Assembly: GCA_013696385.1 (NCBI GenBank)
Contig: JACCYR010000074.1
Location: forward strand, 1-5,380
Source: Acidobacteriota bacterium
Lineage (GTDB): Bacteria; Acidobacteriota; Blastocatellia; Pyrinomonadales; Pyrinomonadaceae
Length of the DNA: 5,380 nt
Direction: 5' to 3'
Both the position numbers and the translations under genes were made by a program. The notes below the pieces were generated by a model. The model made no database searches, was not told where the DNA came from, and saw nothing but the letters and a program-made list of their open reading frames with translations. Of the stretch, positions 1 to 4,433 are shown piece by piece; the stretch's first letter is position 1; every line of letters begins with the position of its first letter.

Positions 1-1048
1 GTAATTCCTTTTTGCGCTCTTCAAAGGTTTCGATATTTTTCAGGCGTTCTTCCGATTCGCGGAAATGTTCCAGAACGCTTTCGACGCTTCCGCCGTATTT
101 ACGTTTAAGGTGCGAAATTTCCGCCAGACGATTTTCGATTTCTTCCAATCTTTCGGGCGAGAATTCCAGACGATTGCGAAAATCCCGCACCGAAATCGCC
201 AGATCTTCCAGAACCGCTTGCGCCGTCTGCAAACTTTCGGCGTATTCACGAAAACTCGATTCATATTCGATCAATTCCGTAATTCTCTGCGCGGCTTTGC
301 CCAGCGTTGAAATCGCCGCTTCTTCATTTTCATAAAGCAGCAAATAACTTTCGTCGCTCAAAGTCGAAAGTTTTTCAACGTTGTTCAATCGTCGTTTTTC
401 TTCTTCGAGTGCTTCATTCTCACCGATTTTTAAATTTACTTTTTTAATTTCATCAACTTGAAACTGCAAAATATCGAGCAGTTGAAGTTTTTGCGCTTCA
501 TCTGCCTTAAGACTTTCGATTTCTTTTGCAATTTGCGCTAATTCTTTATATTTTTCGGCGACATTTTCGCGCAAAGTTTTTAAGTTTGCATATTCATCAA
601 GCATTTCAAGATGAGTTGCGGGATTAAAAAGTGTCGCCTGCTCGCCTTGTCCGTGAATATCAACCAGAAACGCGCCGATTTTTTTCAAAAACGCTTGTGT
701 AACTAACTGATTATTAACGAAAATTCGATTGCGTCCGTTTGCCGTAAGTTCGCGCCGCACAATTAAATCAATTTCGCGTTCATTATCTATTTCGATACCG
801 CTGCTTTCGAAAATCGCTTGCAGATTTTCGTTTGAAATGATGTTGAAAAGCCCTTCGATTTGCGCGTTGTTTGTGCCTTCTTTTATTAAATCTGACGAAA
901 CTCGCTCGCCGGTGAGTGCGCCCAAACTGTCCACAATAATTGATTTTCCCGAACCGGTTTCACCCGTCAAAAGATTTAAACCTCTTGCAAATTCGAGTTG
1001 GAGTTCGTCAATCAGCGCGATGTTTTTGATTTTGAGCAGGCTTAACAT
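1..1048 (-). CDS. recN: DNA repair protein RecN, N-terminal part (runs off left edge)
   Basis: RecN is a cytoplasmic SMC-like ATPase that acts in double-strand-break repair by recombination. The reading frame from the ATG at 1048 is open to the window edge (349 codons plus one base). It begins MLSLLKIKNIALIDEL, the usual RecN opening. A Walker A motif GETGSGKS is at residues 29-36, followed by TGERVSSDLI at about 46-55, where RecN proteins carry a conserved GERASSDLI-like stretch. The RecN signature DIHGQGEQ is at about 130-137, with a Gln-Gly-Glu-Gln variant of the more common HGQHEHQ. Residues from about 150 onward are rich in Glu, Lys, Leu and Gln with heptad character, fitting the coiled-coil arm. 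RecN is normally about 550 residues, so roughly 200 are missing here, including the returning coil, ABC signature and Walker B. No Shine-Dalgarno is visible, and a TATAAT lies just upstream of the start. The identification is firm. Confidence 0.96.
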   Translation of the reverse strand, partial: MLSLLKIKNIALIDELQLEFARGLNLLTGETGSGKSIIVDSLGALTGERVSSDLIKEGTNNAQIEGLFNIISNENLQAIFESSGIEIDNEREIDLIVRRELTANGRNRIFVNNQLVTQAFLKKIGAFLVDIHGQGEQATLFNPATHLEMLDEYANLKTLRENVAEKYKELAQIAKEIESLKADEAQKLQLLDILQFQVDEIKKVNLKIGENEALEEEKRRLNNVEKLSTLSDESYLLLYENEEAAISTLGKAAQRITELIEYESSFREYAESLQTAQAVLEDLAISVRDFRNRLEFSPERLEEIENRLAEISHLKRKYGGSVESVLEHFRESEERLKNIETFEERKKEL

Positions 1049-1058
1049 ATTGAATTAG

Positions 1059-1064
1059 ATTATA
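1059..1064 (-). promoter_or_regulatory. Possible -10 box of recN
   Basis: Read on the minus strand, this is a perfect TATAAT whose last base is 10 nt from the recN ATG. Initiation at the usual distance would leave a 5' leader of only a few bases. No good TTGACA-like -35 is found at 16-18 bp, so the call rests on the -10 alone in AT-rich DNA. Confidence 0.35.
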
Positions 1065-1083
1065 GGAAAATTTCACAGCAGAA

Positions 1084-1191
1084 ACACCACAGAACACAGA
1101 GGAAAATTTAAACCGGATTTACAAGATTAAATTTTTAATCGTGCAATTCGTGTAATTCGCGGCTATAAAATCTCTGCGTTCTCGGCGGTGT
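1084..1191. repeat. Compound intergenic inverted-repeat element
   Basis: Two imperfect inverted arms flank a 70-bp core. The left arm (1084-1101) reads ACACCACAGAACACAGAG. The right arm (1172-1191), reverse-complemented, reads ACACCGCCGAGAACGCAGAG. They agree at ACACC, AGAAC and CAGAG and differ by one substitution and a short indel. In minus-strand RNA the arms would pair over 11 bp (one G-U) plus 5 bp. The core contains a 7-bp palindrome GATTAAA-TT-TTTAATC (1125-1140) and a tandem 9-mer GTGCAATTC/GTGTAATTC (1141-1158). The right arm ends 5 bp before the M14 stop codon, so the element fills most of the gap between the M14 gene and recN. It resembles short dispersed intergenic repeats, but copy number cannot be judged from one window. 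It might also help end transcription of the M14 gene. Confidence 0.6.
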
Positions 1192-1196
1192 AAATT

Positions 1197-2510
1197 TTAT
1201 TTCGTCTTCGGCAAAAGTTCTTCGCCTTTTACCCATCTGCCTAAACTAAAAATCGCGTCTGGCGGAAAAGTTTTTTCCAAATCGGCGGCTTTCCAATCAA
1301 TCTGGCGCGTTTTTTTATAAAACATAAATTCACCGCTTGAGCCGACACGGACAAACCCATATCTCGGCGCAATGTAGAAATTGCTTGCGTCAAATTCTTC
1401 CAAACCTCTGTAAGCCGATAAATCGCCGATGCTCCGAACATAAGTTGGCGCGATAAAAGCGGCGCGGTGGCGTTGTGTGTTAACCGCGACATCTGACGTA
1501 GTGATTACGGACGGTTCGCTGATATTAACCACATTTGCTCGGCGAAAAATCACATCGTAGATTCTGCCCGAACTGTTAAACGGCACAGTTTCATAAACAG
1601 ACGGGTTTGCCGTTTTCTCGCTTCCGTCAACCAGAGATTTGAAGGCGGAAAGAAACGCGACGAAGTTCATTTTGACTAAAAACATTTCGTCTTTGCCATA
1701 AAGCGCACCGGTTTCAACCAAAATCACGGGCGTTCCCCAATCGGAAAATTTATCGCCGAAAGCCCTTGGATTATAGTCGTCAACATAACGCCCGATGTTG
1801 CCGCCGATAAAATTCTGCAAAGCGGAAATCATCACCGCCGACAGCCGTTTGTTGCGCTCGTTTCCTTCGGTATTCTGGTTTTCGCCCGTAACGACGAGAA
1901 AGGAAATCGCCGCCTGATTGGTTGAATTTCCGACTGTCGTCAGCGATTGTTGATTGTGCAGATTAAATCCGATATTCGGCGACCAATCCTCGCGCAGCCT
2001 TTTCAAAAGTTGAGCTTCGGGCGTTTGCAGCGCGCGCGCATCGCGGTTGATGTCAACCGATTGCAGATTATAGCGTTGATAAAATTCCGCGCCGTCTGGG
2101 TTGAGCATAGGCACGGCGCGAATCGTTAGAGTTTTTTCGAGTTGTTTGACCCAATCTTTATCGCGGTTATTCTGCAAATACGCGAACATATCAATCAGAG
2201 CGGAAGTTGCCGTCGGTTCGTCGCCGTGCATTTGCGACCACAAAAAATTTTTCGTCGCCCCTTTGCCAAATTCAATCTGATAAATCTCGCGGCTGGCGTA
2301 ACTGCGCCCGACTTCTTCAACTTTTAATCCAAGTTTTTTGAGTTGTTCGAGATATTTCTGTAAATCTCGATGGCGGACATTTGACGGCAAAATGTTGGAA
2401 ATATGTTGTTTTTCCCAACCGTCTGCAAAATCTTTGGCAGTTTGCGCCTGTATTTTCGCGCTTATCAGGAAAACCAGAAGAATGGCAAAAATTAACCAAG
2501 CATATTTCAT
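1197..2510 (-). CDS. Exported M14-family zinc carboxypeptidase
   Basis: This is a predicted metallo-exopeptidase of the zinc carboxypeptidase (M14) family, 437 residues, acting outside the cytoplasm. Residues 1-22 form a signal peptide (MKYAW, then a hydrophobic run, then SAKIQA). The zinc ligands are visible: His95 and Glu98 in MHGDEPTA, and His185 in GFNLHNQQS. The NPDG motif is at 137-140. Asn155-Arg156 in DINRDA matches the substrate-carboxylate-binding Asn-Arg pair of carboxypeptidase A. Glu266 in ILVETGAL fits the catalytic glutamate. The last 130 or so residues lie beyond the catalytic fold and match no domain I recognise. I chose the ATG at 2510 because the in-frame ATG at 2615 would run the gene through the terminator and into the tRNA, and because the signal peptide begins here. 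No Shine-Dalgarno is evident. The catalytic class is firm, but whether the substrate is a peptide, a murein peptide or another amide is unknown. Confidence 0.93.
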   Translation of the reverse strand: MKYAWLIFAILLVFLISAKIQAQTAKDFADGWEKQHISNILPSNVRHRDLQKYLEQLKKLGLKVEEVGRSYASREIYQIEFGKGATKNFLWSQMHGDEPTATSALIDMFAYLQNNRDKDWVKQLEKTLTIRAVPMLNPDGAEFYQRYNLQSVDINRDARALQTPEAQLLKRLREDWSPNIGFNLHNQQSLTTVGNSTNQAAISFLVVTGENQNTEGNERNKRLSAVMISALQNFIGGNIGRYVDDYNPRAFGDKFSDWGTPVILVETGALYGKDEMFLVKMNFVAFLSAFKSLVDGSEKTANPSVYETVPFNSSGRIYDVIFRRANVVNISEPSVITTSDVAVNTQRHRAAFIAPTYVRSIGDLSAYRGLEEFDASNFYIAPRYGFVRVGSSGEFMFYKKTRQIDWKAADLEKTFPPDAIFSLGRWVKGEELLPKTK

Positions 2511-2519
2511 AATAAAAAG

Positions 2520-2525
2520 ATAATA
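2520..2525 (-). promoter_or_regulatory. Possible -10 box of the M14 gene
   Basis: The minus strand reads TATTAT here, one base from TATAAT, ending 9 nt before the chosen ATG. The gene follows the tRNA terminator, so it needs its own promoter. No convincing -35 is present; the region at the expected distance is the terminator's T tract. The spacing nearly matches that of the recN -10 box. Confidence 0.3.
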
Positions 2526-2536
2526 CCGATTTCTGT

Positions 2537-2572
2537 TAAAAAATAAAACGGCAAGCCGCCATGACTTGCCGT
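2537..2572 (-). terminator. Rho-independent terminator after the tRNA
   Basis: On the minus strand a perfect 8-bp stem ACGGCAAG/CTTGCCGT encloses the 9-nt loop TCATGGCGG and is followed at once by the T-rich tract TTTATTTTTT. It starts 17 nt after the CCA end of the tRNA, so it most likely ends the tRNA transcript and separates it from the M14 gene downstream. Confidence 0.87.
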
Positions 2573-2589
2573 CTTTCATAAATAAAATA

Positions 2590-2666
2590 TGGTGGCTGGA
2601 GAGTGACTTGAACACTCGACCTCGGGGTTATGAATCCCGCGCTCTAACCAGCTGAGCTACCCAGCC
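2590..2666 (-). tRNA. tRNA-Met (CAU anticodon), probably elongator
   Basis: A complete 77-nt cloverleaf with encoded CCA. The acceptor stem is GGCTGGG/TCCAGCC (last pair G-U), the D arm GCTC-AGCTGGTTA-GAGC, and the T arm GAGTG-TTCAAGT-CACTC. The anticodon arm is CGGGA-TTCATAA-CCCCG, giving anticodon CAU at 2630-2632. The pair closing the anticodon loop is an A-C mismatch. The first acceptor pair is G-C, unlike the mismatched 1-72 of bacterial initiator tRNA, and the three consecutive G-C pairs typical of initiators at the base of the anticodon stem are not in place, so this is not tRNA-fMet. CAU is also the gene-encoded anticodon of tRNA-Ile2, which is modified to lysidine; the body looks more like elongator Met, but that rests on overall resemblance. 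It stands alone, with its own promoter and terminator. Confidence 0.95.
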
Positions 2667-2673
2667 GCGAACA

Positions 2674-2697
2674 TTTGATTATAATTCGATAATCAAA
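2674..2697. repeat. 9-bp perfect inverted repeat over the tRNA -10 region
   Basis: TTTGATTAT (2674-2682) and ATAATCAAA (2689-2697) are perfect reverse complements around the 6-nt spacer AATTCG. The repeat covers the tRNA -10 box and part of the promoter spacer. It could be an operator-like site or a chance product of AT-rich DNA. No T tract follows it in either direction towards a gene end, so it is not a terminator. Confidence 0.5.
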
Positions 2698-2705
2698 AAA
2701 ATCAA
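2678..2705 (-). promoter_or_regulatory. Sigma70-type promoter of the tRNA
   Basis: On the minus strand a -35 box TTGATT (2705-2700, four of six consensus bases) is followed after 16 bp by a perfect -10 box TATAAT (2683-2678). The -10 ends 11 bp before the mature tRNA 5' end, leaving room for a short leader trimmed by RNase P. Confidence 0.65.
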
Positions 2706-2750
2706 GTATTCAAACAATCGTTTTCTAAGTTTTGCCCAAAATTATTCGTC

Positions 2751-2775
2751 TTGGTTATCATAAAAGTAATAAAAT
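2751..2775 (+). promoter_or_regulatory. Possible promoter or upstream motif of the TPR gene
   Basis: TTGGTT (2751-2756) is followed by TAAAAT (2770-2775), a good -10 match, but only 13 bp apart, which is short for sigma70. The same two hexamers, followed by AAA, occur upstream of nadA (4381-4402). I mark it because a promoter must lie between the tRNA and this gene; the exact elements are uncertain. Confidence 0.3.
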
Positions 2776-2794
2776 AAATAAATGAAACAAATCT

Positions 2795-2799
2795 AAGGA
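2795..2799 (+). promoter_or_regulatory. Shine-Dalgarno of the TPR gene
   Basis: AAGGA lies 7 nt before the ATG at 2807, a standard ribosome-binding arrangement that supports this start. Confidence 0.75.
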
Positions 2800-2806
2800 T
2801 AAAATA

Positions 2807-3775
2807 ATGCGAAGACAAATCAACCACAGCAATAAAAGTTTAATTTTAAGGATTTTCTGTCTTGGAGTAATTGCGCTTTCCGCGCTTTCCGCGACGGCGC
2901 AGAAAAAGAAAACTCTGCCAACAGCAGCACAACCGAGAACGATAACAGTTATGACCGAACCGAAAGCAACGGTTTGGCTTGACGACGTGAAACGCGGCAC
3001 AACCGACGAAAGCGGCAAACTCGCAGTCAAATTTTCACTGCCGGGAACGAGAAAACTGCGCGTCCGCGCCGACGGATTTAAGGAAAGCACGCAAAATCTT
3101 TTGCCGACGCAAAAAGGCGATGTAAAAATCGCTTTGACCAAAACAACCGATGAAGCCGAACTTGCCTTTCAGCAAGCCGAATCGCAAACCGACAAACAAA
3201 AAGCGATTGAACTTTACGCAAAAGCGATAAAATTGCGCCCAAACTATGCTGAAGCAAATCTCGGTTTAGCGCGTGTTTTATCCGACGAAGGCGACAATCA
3301 AGGTGCGTTGAAAGCTATTCGAGAAGCGCGAAAAGCGCGTCCCGTCTACGCGGAAGCATCAGCCGTTGAAGGCAGAATCTACAAAGCGGAAGACAACGAA
3401 GTAAAAGCGATTGCTGCTTTCAAACGCTCCATCACCGAAGGCAAAGGTTATCAGCCGGAAGCACATACGGGTTTGGCATTGCTCTATAAAGATAAAGCCG
3501 AAGGTTTAGGCGCGGAAGGTAAATTTGATGAAGAAGCAGCTAATTATACTCTTGCCGCCAATGAATTTACGATAGCAGTTAAGCAGCTTTCGGGCGCACC
3601 GGACGCGGAAGTCATTTATCAATTTCTCGGTCTGGCGTATGAAAAAATGAAGAAATATAAAGATGCCATTGCCGTTTATGAAGAATTTCTGCGCGTTTTT
3701 CCCGACAGCAACGAAGCAACCGCCGTTCGTTCCTTTATTGTGCAGTTGAAAAAGCAGATGAACGGCGAACAATAA
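2807..3775 (+). CDS. Exported PEGA-domain and TPR-repeat protein
   Basis: A 322-residue protein of unknown specific function. Residues 1-31 form a signal peptide: MRRQ with basic residues, a hydrophobic stretch at about 12-28, then cleavage expected after Ala-Thr-Ala31. A short basic linker (QKKK) leads into a PEGA-like beta domain at about 45-110, with TITVMTEPKATVWLDD, then GTTDESGKL, then LPGTRKLRVRADGF. PEGA domains are found on bacterial envelope proteins. Residues 115-325 carry TPR-type helical repeats: about 115-148 (KAIELYAKAIKLRPNYAEA), 149-182 (GALKAIREARKARPVYAEA), 183-215 (KAIAAFKRSI), a longer helical insert at 216-262, and a strong final repeat at about 267-300 (DAIAVYEEFLRVFPDS). 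TPRs bind proteins, so a periplasmic or envelope scaffold role is likely, but no partner is indicated. The gene stands alone, divergent from the tRNA. Domain calls are good; function is open. Confidence 0.92.
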   Translation: MRRQINHSNKSLILRIFCLGVIALSALSATAQKKKTLPTAAQPRTITVMTEPKATVWLDDVKRGTTDESGKLAVKFSLPGTRKLRVRADGFKESTQNLLPTQKGDVKIALTKTTDEAELAFQQAESQTDKQKAIELYAKAIKLRPNYAEANLGLARVLSDEGDNQGALKAIREARKARPVYAEASAVEGRIYKAEDNEVKAIAAFKRSITEGKGYQPEAHTGLALLYKDKAEGLGAEGKFDEEAANYTLAANEFTIAVKQLSGAPDAEVIYQFLGLAYEKMKKYKDAIAVYEEFLRVFPDSNEATAVRSFIVQLKKQMNGEQ

Positions 3776-3917
3776 CGGCGAAATGAGCGAACCGGCAGCT
3801 TGTAACTTTTCTTTTTGCTTTGACCCATTACCGAAATTATTATTTTGGAAATTGGAAATTTCGCAAAAAACCATTTAAGGTAAAGTTCGCAGAATTTCCG
3901 TAAAACCCTCAAAATAG

Positions 3918-4136
3918 TTATTCGGCGAGCCGTTGCTCGGCTAAATTGATAAGTTTCATTTCAGCGTCTTCGTCAAATTCTTCGCCGCCAAACCACGCTT
4001 CTATTTCGCTGACCGGTCTGCCAAGTGCCAATGCCAATTTTTCATTGCTTGACTCAAAGACCTGTTCCTTTAACTTTTTTAAGAGAGCTAAATTTTTTGA
4101 GGTATCGTTTTTTTCAGTTCTTGCAGTTTCATTCAT
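3918..4136 (-). CDS. Small acidic protein, HTH-like C-terminal half
   Basis: A 72-residue hypothetical protein. Residues 1-28 are polar and charged (MNETARTEKNDTSKNL, then LLKKLKEQV). Residues 31-70 read as a compact helical unit: NEKLALALGRPVSEIEAW, then a Gly-Gly-Glu-Glu turn, then DEDAEMKLINLAEQRL. The spacing of LALALGRP-xxx-IEAWxxGEE resembles the recognition region of Cro/XRE-type helix-turn-helix domains, as in small antitoxins and regulators, but the domain is short and this is inference. The ATG at 4136 is the only start in frame nearby; upstream on the minus strand is AGGGA about 11 nt away, a weak Shine-Dalgarno. The plus-strand frame over the same bases codes for a Ser/Phe-rich composition unlike a real protein, which favours this strand. 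It converges on the TPR gene and diverges from nadA. No toxin gene adjoins it. Confidence 0.68.
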   Translation of the reverse strand: MNETARTEKNDTSKNLALLKKLKEQVFESSNEKLALALGRPVSEIEAWFGGEEFDEDAEMKLINLAEQRLAE

Positions 4137-4211
4137 AATTTATTCTTTCCCTTTTGTCTGATTTGAAAAGCAATTTAATGATGACGCGCTTGGCATAACT
4201 TTTCAAGTTTT

Positions 4212-4358
4212 ATTTCAATTTTTCCGCAATCTGCTAACTCTTTTCAAAAACTAACTGAAGGCGCAAACTCAAAACTTTTAGATCGAACAAATTCCTTGAG
4301 TTTGCAGATAATTGAAATTTAACCAAGCGGTATGAAAAACCGACTTGGCTTGCGAAAG
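4212..4358 (+). promoter_or_regulatory. Candidate structured RNA leader of nadA
   Basis: Several complementary segments nest as in a folded leader. ATTTCAATT (4212-4220) pairs with AATTGAAAT (4310-4318). After an 8-nt bulge, ATCTGC (4229-4234) pairs with the adjoining GCAGAT (4304-4309). Inside, GCAAACTCAA (4263-4272) pairs with TTGAGTTTGC (4296-4305), sharing two bases with the previous helix. Next comes a hairpin CCAAGCGGT (4323-4331), loop ATGAAAA, ACCG-A-CTTGG (4339-4348), 9 bp with one bulged A. Last is a small CTT-GCGA-AAG tetraloop hairpin (4349-4358). NAD-sensing riboswitches (the nadA motif, NAD+-I) are known upstream of nadA in Acidobacteria, which makes a regulatory leader plausible. 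I could not match the conserved bases of that motif as I remember them, so class and function are unproven. It acts only if transcription starts upstream of about 4212. Confidence 0.4.
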
Positions 4359-4380
4359 TTTTCTCAAATAGTAATGATTT

Positions 4381-4402
4381 TTGGTTACGAATGTAGTAAA
4401 AT
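4381..4402 (+). promoter_or_regulatory. Promoter-like motif upstream of nadA
   Basis: TTGGTT (4381-4386) and TAAAAT (4397-4402) stand 10 bp apart, too close for a standard sigma70 pair. TAAAAT alone is a five-of-six -10 match, 31 nt before the ATG. The same hexamer pair precedes the TPR gene. If this is the start site, the structured region upstream would not be in the mRNA. Confidence 0.3.
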
Positions 4403-4422
4403 AAACATCTAAACAACCAAAC

Positions 4423-4426
4423 GGAG
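4423..4426 (+). promoter_or_regulatory. Shine-Dalgarno of nadA
   Basis: GGAG lies 7 nt before the ATG at 4434, supporting this start. Confidence 0.75.
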
Positions 4427-4433
4427 AAGAAAA

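Larger units (their letters stand above)
4137..4433. other. Non-coding gap between the small ORF and nadA
   Basis: 297 bp of AT-rich DNA without a credible gene. It must hold the promoters of both divergent genes. It contains the nested inverted repeats described at 4212-4358 and the TTGGTT/TAAAAT motif at 4381-4402. Confidence 0.8.

Noticed and set aside
12..335. Plus-strand open frames at 12-335 and 65-310, and a minus-strand frame at 40-264, as genes
   Set aside because: They lie inside recN in other frames, have Arg/Ser-rich compositions and no family features.
729..1058. Plus-strand 109-codon open frame
   Set aside because: It is antisense to the start of recN, including the Walker A region, whose identity is certain.
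2511..2615. N-terminal extension of the M14 protein from an ATG at 2615
   Set aside because: It would run through the tRNA terminator and into the tRNA 3' end and would bury the signal peptide at residue 36.
2846..2875. Lipoprotein signal in the TPR protein (Cys18)
   Set aside because: The residues before the Cys are Leu-Arg-Ile-Phe, not a lipobox, and the Cys precedes most of the hydrophobic stretch; ATA-Q fits signal peptidase I.
2758..3141. Minus-strand 127-codon open frame opposite the TPR gene start
   Set aside because: It is antisense to the signal peptide and PEGA region of a well-supported gene and lacks recognisable features.
3761..3782. Direct repeat AACGGCGAA on either side of the TPR stop codon as a target-site duplication
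   Set aside because: The copies are 4 bp apart with nothing inserted between them and lie partly in coding sequence; probably slippage or chance.
3832..3863. CGAAATT/AATTTCG inverted repeat as a terminator between the convergent TPR gene and small ORF
   Set aside because: Only 7 AT-rich pairs with an 18-nt loop and no T tract after it in either direction; 3776-3917 holds no convincing terminator.
3506..3912. Minus-strand open frames at 3506-3874 and 3676-3912
   Set aside because: Mostly antisense to the TPR repeats; composition is not protein-like.
3946..4161. Plus-strand 71-codon frame (Ser/Phe-rich)
   Set aside because: It is antisense to the 72-residue protein; the minus-strand product has better composition and a plausible fold.
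4212..4358. Firm assignment of the nadA leader to the NAD+-I riboswitch
   Set aside because: The conserved ACAACCCC-like and CUACUGGA-like segments I recall from that class are not seen; kept only as an open candidate.
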